Shown: piece by piece, positions 41,004 through 54,720 of the stretch | Numbering within the stretch: the first letter of the stretch is position 1 | Layout of the letters: each line of letters opens with the position of its first letter | DNA from: Glandiceps talaboti | Taxonomy: Eukaryota > Hemichordata > Enteropneusta > Spengelidae | DNA: 64,000 nt | Direction of reading: 5' to 3' | Assembly (NCBI RefSeq): GCF_964340395.1 | Contig: NC_135564.1 | Coordinates: 2,891,001-2,955,000 of the forward strand | Translations under genes and position numbers: made by a program | Notes under the pieces: generated by a model | The model's database searches: none | Told to the model about the DNA's origin: nothing | Seen by the model: the letters and a program-made list of their open reading frames with translations, nothing else

Positions 41004-41154
41004 TATTATTCCCCAATATTTTGCTTCGTTCTGTAAAGGAAAATACGAGTGACCTAAGGGCCCTTGTTACTACGAGTCGCTAGACGAATAGTGACTACCA
41101 GTAGGTCACGAGTATTTTCCGACTGAATGAAGAAAAATATTGCGGAATAATATA
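41004..41154. mobile_element. 151-bp foldback MITE-like element
   Basis: Left arm 41004-41055 (TATTATTCCCCAATATTTTG to GAGTGACCT) and right arm 41103-41154 are imperfect inverted copies of about 52 bases, separated by about 47 bases. The arms end in TA on each side. Size, symmetry and lack of coding capacity fit a miniature inverted-repeat element. Confidence 0.75.
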
Positions 41155-42640
41155 ATTATACCATCACCAGTAATATTTTTAAAAAACCGGGGAAAGCAAT
41201 GGCAATTTTGAACTTTTTGACTCATATTTCAAACACAGCAGAAGCAATGACGTAGACACGCGTTGTCGTGACGTAGAGCGACCAGAGTATATATTCCATA
41301 TTTTTTTTGTTGAATCTGGCTAGTGCATGGTATAAGTTATGATGTATAATTATGTAATTTGTAGATATCATTAGTTATGCAAATCAGTAATTAAATATAC
41401 AAGTCACAACTATAATATATATGAAATAAAGGAATTAAATATAATTATTATGATTATCACACCAATCAAGTTAGATGAAATGCAGGACAACCATTGATCA
41501 TAGCTTAATTAGTAAAATTTAACATTCATTAATTGGATGCAAAGTAGTCATGTAATATGCAAGTCACAATCCAAATATCTATATGATATGCACAATGTAT
41601 CATATGATACTTATTGATAAATATTGTTCATCATTTGTACAATTAATTTAATATGCAAATAAGTAATCTAGAGGATGTTATGATGATGATATATATATAT
41701 ATCGTCGCTATATCCACGAAATGGTGAGTAATTTTCAACCCTCCGAAACATCCTATAAAATTCTCAGAAAAATGACATGTTTTAGCATATTATTATCATT
41801 GAAAAGGGCTTGTTAGATTACCATTTATTATATACTGACCATAAAAGGATAAAATAAGTTCTTGAAACAAAACGTGCCATTGTACGGTACACGTGATACA
41901 AAGTAAAATGTTTGGCTTCAATATGTATACGTCATGTGTGTATCCTGAGAAGGCACAGTATTGTTCTCCATATGTTAAGAGACATGTGACTGCAGAATAA
42001 CAACGTGATCCTGGTGAAATAGAGGCGTGTTCGAGTCAACCTATCAATCTGTTTAGTGCATCTAATCCATTATCAAGCTGAACTCGTCTTAGCTAGTACA
42101 TGTAGCCACTGATAATTACCATATCAGAAATATGATCGAATTTATATAAGCCCAGGACCTTATAAATGATTTAGAGGTATCGAAATATCAAAATATAGTT
42201 ATTTTCTGAAAGGTCAAAAAGTTCTCGAGGAGATTTACGGCTTTCTATTGAGGAGATTAGTGCATAAACGTGTGAAATGACCATCTCAAAACAACGACTT
42301 ATATGTAATGTGGCCCTCATCAACGTATACATATGCTATCAACATCCCACTCGTCTATTTACCCTTATGGCGGCATGCCAGCTTGAGGATAGAGTTATCT
42401 CTAACTCTTAACCTACCGCGACATATTATCCCATGAGATGCAAACGTGTCTCTGTTGGTGTATACGCAACTATAACTCAACATTTCCACGTGCATGAATC
42501 ATGTGTAAATGTTAGCATATATATAAGAAAGTGAATTTAGATTACGTTTTTTATGACATAGCAAAGATTGATAGTAACCGAATTCAAGGAAAACCGAGTT
42601 CTTCTGAATTGTACATTAAGATACAACATGTACACACAGC
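41155..42640. other. Intergenic, nothing recognised
   Basis: Very AT-rich; no frame over 60 codons. Confidence 0.5.
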
Positions 42641-42645
42641 TCTCT

Positions 42646-42775
42646 CCCTCACACACACACACACACACACACACGCACGCAGCATCTGTTTTCATGTGTA
42701 TGAAACACAAACATACACGTTAATACACACATGTATGTATGTATGTATGTATGTATGTATGTATGTATGTATGTG

Positions 42776-42807
<32 letters not shown>

Positions 42808-42990
42808 TGCGTGCGCGCGCGTGCGTGCGTGCGTGCATGCATGCATGTATGTATGTATGTATGTATGTATGTGTGTGTGTATGTATTCATTTTTTCATTT
42901 GTTCGTTCGTTCGCTCGTTCGTTCATTCATTCATTCTTTCTTTCTTTCATTCGCTCATTCATTGTTGATTCATTCATTCCATCCATTAGT
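42646..42990. repeat. Compound AC / GTAT / GTGC / GTTC / CATT array
   Basis: (AC)n at 42651-42674, then (GTAT)n, (GT)n, (GTGC)n, (GCAT)n, (GTAT)n and finally (GTTC)n and (CATT)n, about 340 bases in all. Confidence 0.95.
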
Positions 42991-45917
42991 GATAATAACT
43001 TTCACAACACATAACGTCAAGAACCGCAATATTAGTTATGAACATTACTTTACATTCTCTTACCACTCGACGAAGTATATCAAAGAATGCACGCAAACTG
43101 TCTAAATACGAAAACTGCGTCTGCTGTCAAATAAGTCTTATTTGTCATTGCATGAACACTGCATTGATTTGTTTTATTACAACACTTTTACAACTTCAGT
43201 ATAAGTTACTACTTTCTTAATAAAACCTAATTATCTACAGGTGACTGAAATGTATTGTAAATGTGTCAGTGTGTCTACAAGTTATCACTCTAACTATGTC
43301 GTTAGTTTGAATAGCTATTATATCATCACAGTTACGATAGACAGATGCCCCTTCTGATTGACACATGATAAATACACCAGACGTAATACTGTACGAAATA
43401 ATAAATCTCTCGTGTCTTGCGTGCTAACCTATGTCAAAGCCATGCTAATGAAATGTCTAACGTGATTGCCTTTAAGAAACTGTAATTATGATTCAGCTGT
43501 ATGAAAGGGATTCTCAAATGAACTGTCTCTTCTCAAAACCTGTCATATGAACTATTTAGCATTTCGTCTTTGTCCTCGCTCTCTCTCTCTATTAACCGTG
43601 AAAAATAATTCTAACAGGTACACTCGGATAAACATTATGCATCGTTAAATGAAGTAACAAAATGGTAAAACAAATGGTTAAAAGTAACAAAATGGTAGAC
43701 ATGCAAAGTGGATAGACGTTTTAGCCATATCACAATTGGGTCTATCACATCATATTATAAAAGGCAAACCTAAAGGTCATGTAATGGAATTTTCCCATTA
43801 CCTTTATTTGATAGCTAATATCGAATTCATACATATTATGAAATAGCCCTATCAAAACATATCTTATGTTATAATTATGAGGATCACGTTTGTGGATTAA
43901 TATAACTATATCTCTAATGTAATCTCGTGTCCATGTAATAATACAATAAACAAGTCTCTATATTTTTAAAGCAGGAAATATCTAGTCTTTCGCAAATTGT
44001 ATGCTTAAAGCTATAAAAATAACAAATAAGAGGTCAACGAGATTATTTTTACTTATATGTAGATTTCAATAAAGACGTTGAGTGAATGTCACGTGTGTAA
44101 AATATAGTTGATTACACATAATGCACCGCAACAAAATGGCGTCTTGAAAGTTAATGAATTTGAATAGGATTTGAAACTTTCTGCATTTGTTTTATCTGAT
44201 ATGAAAAACTTTAATGTTGTCAATCCTATTGCATGTCTTTGTCGCTATCTCTCGTGCATATGTTTCGTTCACTGGTCAAAACCTCTTGGTATACCATCCC
44301 CAGGTGGTGGTTTATTACTTAAATATAACGGGATAATCAAGCGAGAGCAGCAGAAAACGAAAAGGGCAGCTCCATAGTGTTGAATTTTCCACTTCATGAC
44401 TAACATATGTTAATCCGGCTTTCAAAGCCAACTTAAGTTTATGGCAGTTTATAAACTATTACTATAATACAACTAATCTGTATTTAATGGACTCTATCCA
44501 TAGTCCTTATCGCCTGACACATATAATAAAAAACAGCAGTATTGTTTAGTGGATACAGCATTGAACTTCATAGATCTAGCTTTGAGGGGGTTATGCCTAC
44601 TGAATTCAATGGAAAGACAGACAAATTAGGTTTCTTCCTTCTATGTGAAGGAAGGAAGTCTGTAGGTTGTTATACATGTCTTGGGGATTATGGTGACTGC
44701 TGCATTAAATATTGTTTCTATAACAACGGAGATGTCGTGATCACAGGAATATATGTACCATTTTTATACCGTTGGTTTCAAGGGCAGGTAGGTCTACTAT
44801 GCAATCTGATCTTTGTATGCGGTTTCCTGTATAAAGGGTTCTGTTGGGATGTATGAGTTCTATCGGTTACTTTTATAAGGTACTCTAAGGCTCGCGAACG
44901 TAACGCTTTATATACTGTTTTCAGAATAGTCAGAATATGAATATAAGGACAAGAACACTACACTCAGAATATGAATATAGAGACAAGCTAAAATTCCACA
45001 AACTTCTCAATCGAATTCTATTCGAATTTGTCGACGTCGCATTTGTAATTTTGGTAGAATTTAAGACAAATATTAAAAATAACGTCTATAGCACCAGGCA
45101 AATATGAATACTAAGCAGGCATGCCAGACAACGATCTCTTTGAAGTAAAACTGAAGGAAATGTGCGATCGACTCTTTTACATTTAGTTGCACTACGCAAT
45201 CAGAGTTTGCCAGGAATTCTCTATTTGACTGCGTTTTATGGTACCGTAGTTATAAGGTATTCTGTACAACACATAAACTTCTTTAAATAGGAGACGTTTA
45301 CGGTTAGAGGCAATAAATAGCAATCGTAAAGATTCAAAGGTACGCGGAGGGGATTATTTAAATGTCAAATGTCTTGATCATCCTGGAATGTATATCAAGC
45401 TTGACGTAATTTGGATCAAAACAGATCTTGAATTCTAGATGAAAAGAAGATTTCCCATGCTTTTCGTGTTCTTGTAACTGTTTACAATTCATGCCAGACG
45501 ACCGACAAAATTCCCTTCAAATGCAAAAATCCAACACAAAACCCGTCATTTCTTCTACTAAGGTTTTCTTACTAAACGGATTCTTAACTTCTTGCATTTA
45601 ATTTCCATATCAAATTACAATTTAATGTATTAGAAAAATGGGTCGAAGGGAGATGGATTAATTTTTCACTTATTTAGACAATCTTGACTGAAATTTCTTT
45701 TAGGCAAAATGATGAATTCAATCTGATACGGTAGGAAATTATACCAATGTTTGAGAATGCAAATTCCTGTTTTGTAACCATGGTTTCCAGATAAAGTCGG
45801 CCTTTCAGTCTCCCTGTAAAAAAAGACCAAATCAAATATAACAGCACGCAATTCCGGAAATAGTGTCAGAAAATACCTTTTTATCTGTCGTCAGGGGAGA
45901 TGTTCAGAAAAGTCTGC

Positions 45918-45920
<3 letters not shown>
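42991..45920. other. Intergenic, nothing recognised
   Basis: A 104-codon plus frame at 44542-44856 is Cys- and Gly-rich but has no recognisable domain or supporting splice structure. Confidence 0.4.
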
Positions 45921-45921
<1 letters not shown>

Positions 45922-46005
<84 letters not shown>

Positions 46006-46014
46006 GCCTGTCTT
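45922..46014. repeat. (GT)n(CTGT)n microsatellite
   Basis: About 22 GT units then about 11 CTGT units. Confidence 0.97.
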
Positions 46015-46249
46015 AAAATATGAATAAATAACATAATGTTTACCAACGATTTTATGGACTATTTATGGTTCCTAGGAATTTCATAAAATTTTCTGAATTT
46101 GAAACGATCGATAATACTCTCCAAATACCAAATATTTCATTTTATATTCATATTTCAAAACCTATAACAAGATTAATGTGCATTAGCAACGTTTTTTTTT
46201 ATCAGTTAGAGGTGATATATCATTATTGGTTGCTAAATTTTATATTCAG

Positions 46250-46550
46250 GCCTAACAAAAAAATGTATGGTTCCGATTACGCTCGAGTTTAGAATAGTTT
46301 GGGTAGATAGATTTTTATTGTATTTTTTATATTTTTTTTTCATATGTGAGTGTCTAGTTCAAGTAGTTCTGTGTTCCGTTGTTTTCCATATGGTCTCTGT
46401 ATTATTGGTTTCTTCTTATCATATGTACAATCATTGCAGCGTGGAAGAGCAGATTTATATGGTCTGTTTAAGTTGATGTCGGTTTCCGCATCCACTTTTT
46501 CTTGCAAGACTTCCCAATTTTCGCGATTTTATCATTTTTCCATGAATACG
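46250..46550 (+). repeat. Dispersed repeat family B, copy 2
   Basis: Begins AGGCCTAACAAAAAAATG and runs through CATATGTGAGTGTCTAGTTC to CCACTTTTTCTTGCAAGACT and TTTTCGCGATTTT. The AGGCCTAA start echoes the ends of the 9.63-10.88 kb element, which hints at a related family. Confidence 0.8.
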
Positions 46551-46555
46551 TAAAA

Positions 46556-49500
46556 AAAGTTTAAGGTCGGCGTGAAAAATTAGGTGGGGTTGGTTAATTG
46601 GAACCGAACGCAGCTTGCTTAATGTATTGACAATATCATCATATGTATTAAATAAATATGATTAGTGTCATTTACATAATTATAATATCAATTTACGTAA
46701 TCAATTATATGGACCAATTAGGTTATAATCCATCAGCTGTACATGTTTTACTGAATCTAATCAAACATGTTTGAATATCAATGAGGTAATAACACAAAAC
46801 GCCATGTATAAGACGTTCCTGTTTTCCTCCATGTTATGCAGCTTTATTGTGTTACATGTTAATAAAATAATTATATAAGTTTTTTTATTTTATAAGATTT
46901 TTAGGGGTGCTCATCAATCAAAAAACCCGTCAAATTAGTTAGTGATTGAATTCCAACATACATGCAGAGTTACTCATTAAAATGGATGTGATGGCAAATA
47001 TTTCCACGTCAAATTTCGTATGTTCCTCGCGATATAAATTTTTCAACGGATTTTTGCAAAAGGTTTAATTTTTGTAAACTGTGTGCAAATTTTGGGGATA
47101 AAATATCAAAGTTCGCTTGAAGGGCAACATTTTGAGATTCAGAAGCATCACATTACCGTAAAATAATTGTCTTCCAGCATCTAACCCGACTCATGCCCAC
47201 AACAGTCACATTTACCGCAATCAGAACTAGACAAGTAGGGGATAAGCTCTGGCCAATCTTTTCATCACGAAACTGACGTCATAACTGCCAGCCAGATTCG
47301 ATATACCAACTTATAAAGCTTCTAACCACGGTACGCTTTAAGTTTGATTGTGTTAAGCCGCACCCCCACGCCTGCCAAGTCTTCGAGTCTGAGACCTTAT
47401 GGCAAGTCTTGGAGACAAGACAAAGTCTTCAACACCTAGCACTGTACACCTGCTTCAAATCCGAAAGATTTGTGTCTGAAGTAAGTGACAGATCTAGATG
47501 ACATGGAAAACCGATTGTAGTAGCTTACTGTTATCACACTATCATTTCTACAACGAGTTGTCATGTCTTCCTGGGCTGTATCTTGAGTCGCCATGTGATG
47601 ACATTACGCATATCTCATTGGATATTGCACAACTTCTTTCCCCAAATAATACATTGCTCAGTTTCTAAAGACATCATTTATTACCACTGTTACGAAATAC
47701 TGGGACATTTTAGCGCCCTCAGTGCTCACTTGTGGCTTGTCCTATACTGTCAGTGTCTTGCTGATAAATGTAAAAGATCCCTGATTCCCAGGTGCAGTTA
47801 TCTGACTATTTTGGTATGTCAGTTGCTGGGAGGTGGAGACTTGGTCACGTGAGTCTGGTAACCATAGGCAACCAACCCCCCTGTCCAAAGGGGACTCTGG
47901 ACGAAGACGGCGTGCAGTGAACAGCGTATTTTTGTGCTCCTGTACTAATCTCTTGCTTACCTCTATTTTCCTTCTATTTCAGTTAAAACCAATTTCTTCC
48001 ATTGTTCCTCGTACACCTCAGTGGGGTAGATTGTTGGTTTATCGAGTTATTCCAGAGTTTGTCTGGTTTTTTTTGTTTTTTGTTTTTTGTTTTGGGGGGG
48101 GGGGGTTCCGTACGATTGGTGTGGCAATCAGTGCATTCGAGCTGACCCAGTTATACAGTGCCAGTTCTGCCTTGCACATTGTCTAAACGAGACATTCACG
48201 GTTATCGGAGTCCAGGTTGCGCTACCATTTACACTGGCTTTCGTGGGTACTGTGGTGTAGTGTTTTATACAGTTTAGAACTTCAGGGTTTTTGGAGTATT
48301 TTCCAATACGTTACACTACTTTATCTAAATTCGACAGAATGTTACGTCAAAGGCTCTACTCACAGTGTCTAGATATGTCGGACACGAAGTCTCCGAGTCG
48401 GACACAAAATCCTTAAGACTATGACAAGTCGCAGACAAGGACCTTGTCTACGGACAAGTGCAATTAGTATTTATTATAGTCGTCGACGCGGCCAGTGTGA
48501 CGAGCGCCGCCAGTCCAAAAGCAAAGTAACTACTTTCGTTTGTTTGTAATGGTCAATCTAGCTATCAGGGCCTTCCGTCTGTCATGTTGCTATAGTGATG
48601 GTACTGGAAGTTAGCTAAAAGTAATTTAGAAATCTTAATGGATACTTCCAAAGAACTTGTTCAGTATTGAGTCAGAGTACTAGTTTTTCTGTGAATTTGA
48701 TTCTTAAAGTGAATATAACATCAGTAAAAATTAGTATAAAGAAACGAATGCGACATTTGGATCCGTTTTGGTACTGTTGATTTTGATTTAATTATTCAGC
48801 GTTAATGTATGTCTCCGAAACTGACGGAATGATGTGTCCGTAACTTTATGGTAGTTGGTATCCTTGGTCCGTCCCTGTTCATGATGGGTCTCGTATGTGT
48901 GATGTAGATTGCTTACGTCTTAATTCAAACCACCTTACATTATTTGGAGGTGAAGTTATAACCAATCGTTTTCTCTGGCTAGAAACGTGGTGTTATACCA
49001 AGCCAGTGGCCGGTATTATTGCAGTGGTCCTCAACTCGCAGGGAGGGGGGGGGGTGTCTTATCCCTTCCTGCGTGTTCTTTGAATCGGACACTGAGGGCG
49101 TTTAGACTCCCCCAATAACAGTATAGTGTTTGATATTAAGTAGTTATTTCTGCATGACTCTAATGACAATGACAATCTCCTGGTGAGTGTTAAAATTATG
49201 TCATCAAAGCATTCTATCGTTTGCCAAAATTTGATGCTACAGATCTCCCAACTATTAGAGATAATTAAATATTTCTTCAGGAAGTAGAACAATTATAATT
49301 CTTGTTTTCATTTGAACTGGACAGTGCCCATCAACATATTCAATGCTACCTGTGTTTGTGTTTCTACGTGGTGATATAGGCATGCAAGCATTTCGGTAAA
49401 AAATGTCGAATGTTCCGAAATGATTCAACTGTGTGTGCTTTCTATGGAAATAACACTATAATGTAACACATAACTATTTGAATACCCTTATAAATAAAGA

Positions 49501-49943
49501 AACCACAGGGCGCCCACGTATGTCATGTGACTATTGAGACATTGACAGTATATGTAACGTTTATTACAACTAGAACAGATGCAGAAGACAATGAAGCATA
49601 TACATTTTCGTAAATTACAATGTGAATGAAATAAATCACATAGTTGTGTAAGGGTGGACTTAGTTAATTTTACGTTTCTCATGACACGGCTTACTCTGTA
49701 TTTTTTCAAGATGGCGATTAAAAAATCGTCGCCCTCTACGGCAGAAATAGAAAAAGGTCACAACGTCACTGGTTGTAAGATGACGACTCCACGAGTACGC
49801 ATCTGAGTGAAAAGTTTTATTTTATTGCTGAAAGTCGGGAAATTTAATAAAACAAATTGTTCAAAGTTTCTGACTTTCATTGTCGTTTCGTAGTCATTTA
49901 TTAGACTTAGAGTAATAGGAATTAAATTGAAATTATCACCACT

Positions 49944-49980
<37 letters not shown>

Positions 49981-50000
49981 TACTCACACCACATACACAT

Positions 50001-50050
<50 letters not shown>

Positions 50051-51286
50051 ACTGTTTTTCTTTGTTTTTCGTAACCAACCGACCAACCCGTTATTTCCCA
50101 GGTGTTATGATGAGAAACATAGAACTAACTATAACCACCGTAATGGCATAATTAAAACCATATCTGATATCTTGATACAATTAAATAACATATGACCTTA
50201 AAAAGAAAGAAATTAACAGTCAATGTACAATTTCATAATGAGGTCATTAATCAAGTCTCTTATCAAATATCTTTCTCAAATAACCAGTAACTTTCTTCAG
50301 CGAATCATTCGAATGAATGTTATTCTGTAAAATAATAATGAATGATACCGTGTTCAAACTAGAGCCTGGAGTTCACCCTTGGGTGTATGGTCTCACGGAT
50401 ACAGCTGATACACATAATAATACAACACCATTATTAATTAAGCAGTTGTTGTATAATTTAGCGATGAGCTAAGTCATTTGCATGTCATCTAAATACCTCC
50501 ATTTAATGATCAATTCCTCCCTTCATGAATTGTTAATGCTTCATCACTTTATAACTGCACTGAATAAATATTATCACAGGTAAACACCGAGTAATGAAAT
50601 AGATGGACGCCCAATGTAATGTCACATCATACGTTAGTTAGCGCGAATTGGATTTACATTATTCAGAAGATTGCCTTGAGAGAAAATACTATAGGCAAAT
50701 ATTAAAACCTTTTAAAAATAGATTTGTGTTTTTGTATTTATATTTATTCATTTCCAGTTGGAAATGATTAGTGTAAACTTCAAAGGTATTAATAATATAG
50801 TCATATCTATACACTATATATTTCATAGTTATACCGTTGACAAGTCAAACGAAACAACTCTGAACTATATCTAGATTAGTAATTCTTCCAACAAATGCAG
50901 CTATAATACCAATGTCATGGTGAACATTGACCTTGAAAATATTTAGCCATAGGTTCCATTTCTATCGACACCGTTTGTATTTAAACCTGGTTTTGATCTA
51001 AATATGTCTAAAACAAACCGACATTGACGGTGAACTTAATGCAAGGTTTGGTCATACGGTAGCTAAACATGCCTTTATCAAGCAGGGGTAAACATGCTTC
51101 ATCAAGTAGGACAATTAGGATATAATTACAAGATACTAGTATAGCGATAACGCTGCACTAAAAATACAAAAATGGCAACGAGTCTCAACGACTAGAACTG
51201 GTCGTACCTTACGGTACTTTACATAGGGCAAGATTCTCACAGGGTACACGATACATTAGGGTAACACTTGATCCTACTTGGTTGGC
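46556..51286. other. Intergenic between repeat family B and the aGPCR 3' end
   Basis: Holds (AC)n tracts at 49949-50048 and a run of 11 G's near 48096. Frames of 117 codons (47833-48186) and below show no family resemblance. The 3' untranslated region of the receptor should occupy the right end. Confidence 0.45.
50743..50748 (-). promoter_or_regulatory. Candidate poly(A) signal AATAAA
   Basis: Reads AATAAA on the minus strand about 540 bases after the aGPCR stop. It is the nearest such hexamer I found downstream of the stop. In AT-rich DNA the hexamer is common, so support is weak. Confidence 0.25.
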
Positions 51287-51448
51287 TCATTCAACTTTAG
51301 TGGCAGGTCCAGTACATTTACATCTCGATGCCTGAATGGTAGTGACATTTGTACTTCTCGTTGAGGGCCAGGCGGATTTCACCGTAGATCCACATACATC
51401 GTCTGGTGAAACGGAACGCCCTCGTTTCTTGCGATACGTGGTCTTAAC
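51287..51448 (-). CDS. aGPCR exon 18: cytoplasmic tail and stop
   Basis: Acceptor TATCAAAAG|GTT, phase 0, 53 codons then TGA. Encodes [20 protein letters not shown] and a Ser/Thr-rich stretch ending GPATKVE. 'NEE|V..' is the usual continuation of TM7 into the tail in this class. The frame is open exactly from the acceptor to the stop and the content is basic then Ser/Thr-rich, as expected of a receptor tail. Two late cysteines (RCKC) could be lipid-modified, which is inference. Confidence 0.72.
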   Translation of the reverse strand, partial: VKTTYRKKRGRSVSPDDVCGSTVKSAWPSTRSTNVTTIQASRCKCTGPATKVE

Positions 51449-54400
51449 CTTTTGATAAAGAAACATAATAGTTTTATATTAAACAGAAAACATAAATTTT
51501 ACAATACTTATGTGTGTAGGTAATAGAGACACACTGGAGAACTTCGTCTTGATCAAGGAAAAGTTGCTGACACACAATAGTCAATATGTAACAATTTATG
51601 TATAAATTTACTCATATAATTGATTGAACACACGAATATTTGATAAAACTGATAATTTTTGTGATTATGCCATCTGATGACTACCACCTCTGCGTCATAA
51701 AATCTTCGATTCAACCAATATATGCTTAGTCTAGGTCTAGGTTACTCTCACCGCTGAAGGCTCCACTTCGCGGCCCTCAAACGATATGCATGCCCTGATG
51801 ATTTCTCATAGCAAGGTCTGTTAATATGTCATTCAAACACACTAGCAATAGGGAACTTGCAAACCCGCCATGTTGAATGTTGCATCATGGGAAATGTGAT
51901 AATAAATACTAATAAATTAGTATTGTAAACAATATTGTTACATTGCTTATAACCACCAATAACCAATTCATATTTACCCTGATCAGTGTGGGAGGTTTAT
52001 TTTATCCGTAGCTCCAGATAAGTTATATGATAACCACAGATAATCCCACTGTCCTTTGCGTCTGAGCATGCTCAGTCTCGATTGCAAGTTGCCTATTTGC
52101 GACAATAAGTGTCATAATCATTCTTAGATAACTAAACTAAAATTTAGTTTTTGTAGTTTTGAAAGTTTCTGTTTCTGTTTCAAAGACACCGCCCTTACCT
52201 CCTCGTTCATCAGGCAATGAAATACAAAGATGAAAAGGCCCTGGAGTGAGTTCGCAACCGTGAACAGGTACTGGAACACCAATGCAGCCTCGTTTACAGC
52301 CAGTATTCCAAATAACCACGTTAAGCCAAGAAGTGGAACGAGGATGATACCTGCTCTCAGTCCCGTTCTAGTACATGAAATCAAATAGATTAGCCATAAT
52401 GTGAGGTTCCTTGGGTCATGGTACATGTTGCAATTATTCCAAGCATTAAGGCTGCAACTTGAAAGGTCATTTTAAACACTTTATAAATAAGTATGTAAAC
52501 TAATGGCGTATTTACATAAGATAATACTTGACCACGTGGGTTACACTTCCATGATTGAACCAAATCCAAAAATTTTCATATTACATTAAAGAGAATAACA
52601 TGACACAAGTGCACAAACTCAAACCAAATTTGAAATTCGACTTACTTGATTTTGTCGATATCGTCCTTCTTTGCATTCGCTTTTACACTTATGAACGTTT
52701 TCAAGACCAAGATGAGAACAACAGAGTTGATCTATATATCGGATTAGAAAGAAAGGAGATTGCATAGTGTTGATACATTTGATAACTATACACATCATTT
52801 CTCTAGAACTACCACAGTATACTAGTTATTTGACAAGCGAAAATTGGGTACACTTTCTCTATCACAAACAAAATACGCAATTATATACCTTTATTTTTAT
52901 ACCTATTTATTATAACCTACCTACCTACCTACCTACCTACCTACCCACCCACCCACCCACCCACCCGTAGAGATCATAAAGAGTTCAGGGGAACCTCCAA
53001 TGTCCATATGATATAATTTAGCAGAGACTTGTATTCTATAACATCCACAACGTCAGTATGACAATATTATTCGAGGTTGTCCCACTAGCTCCACATTCCG
53101 TAATCCTTGGCACTTCTAACTTCTCGCACATACACATATACTAGACACTCTACGCTACAGAATGGGATACAAGCTAGGCAGGTCTTACCAAGATAATCGT
53201 CATTACTGGTACAATGAACGCTGCTGGCATTCCGTCGGATAGCGACAACCAGCAGCTAAATAAAAACGTAAGAAATAGTACACAAGTTTATTATATGTGT
53301 GAGGGCGATGTTTATCCGTCGGTGTTGATAACCGTGGCATTTTGGAAATCACGATACTTTCAGATCAATCACAAATGTATTCAATCACATATGTTAGCTG
53401 TAGTGTCTGAGTGACCACAAACCATGGTGTGAACTCCAGGGTCTATGGAGGTGTATGGAGTGACTGACTTGAGTCGACGTCAGTCGGTCTATCATTTAGT
53501 CCGTAAACTGCCTTATGGTGGATGTTACTACAAGTGGGTGAGTGAGTGAGTGAGTGAGTGAATCAGTGAGTGAGTGAGTAAATGTGTGTGAATTCATTAC
53601 CCGCCATCGATCCGTTTGTTCAATGTCTGTTTGCATTTTCAAGTCCCGTATTTACAAATTAAATGATAGTCACATATTTCTGTTTGTTCAGCTAGCCGTG
53701 CATTAATCGTTCACACTTCTGCACAACGCATTTCTTACTTCGTTAAAATGTAAATAATCACAGAACCTACTAGTTTTCGTTGCCATAGTGATCCCATTTG
53801 ATACCTGTTGTGATAGCAACAATAAAGACTGGTAGCCCCCAGCCAAGAGTGGAGAAATGGACTCGTTTGTTGAAATGTGAAGTGCCAGGCTTTGTCTTTA
53901 CGTACAGATTAATGCCTTGCACCAACATCCAGGTGAAGGCAGCCAGGAACAAGTAGTGAAGTAAAATAGCAATGGACATACACACATACTACAAGAAAAT
54001 GAAGAATAAAACGATCTTTTTCTATCATTCAAAGGCTTCCATAAATTTATCAGACTGTATTCGACGAAATGCTTCGATTCAGAATATTTCAATTGAAATG
54101 GCAATATTGCGCCATGTCAGTAAAAATTCTTCCTTGATGTAATTTTTGAAAAAGAGGAAAAGAAGGCGTACGTGAACAGCGCCCGTCAAAGGTTATGCAA
54201 ATAAACCAATTTACTTGATTGGAATATGGAAAATATGTCTATAAACAGCAAAGTTCAGTAAGAAAATGAAGTGGTAAGGAAACAGTTTAGCTATCTAGTA
54301 TGGATTTAGTGAACATCACATAAACGTTGCTGACAATCGTAATATTACAATAAAATTGGTTGCGTTGAATGTGTTAACTATAGGATAATGACGCTGTATT

Positions 54401-54672
54401 TTACCTTATTGTTCGTAGCATCAATTCCAGTGATAAAGACCAACTGTGCCAATAAAAGTGATATAATCGTGTTTTGTAGAATGAAAATACGGTTAGATGT
54501 TATTCTGAAACCAGATAATGTATAAATTATGGAATTATCACCTACAATTTAGCTGTGTGTGTGTATGTATGTATGTATGTATGTATGTATGTATGTATGT
54601 ATGTATGTATGTATGTATGTGTGTGTGTGTGTGTGTCTTGTCTGTCTGTGTGTGTGTGTCTCTCTCTCTCTG

Positions 54673-54720
<48 letters not shown>

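Noticed and set aside
44542-44856. 104-codon Cys/Gly-rich plus-strand frame
   Set aside because: Considered as a secreted peptide, but it has no signal peptide and no regular cysteine pattern.
47833-48186. 117-codon plus-strand frame with a run of glycines
   Set aside because: The glycines come from a G homopolymer; no domain seen.
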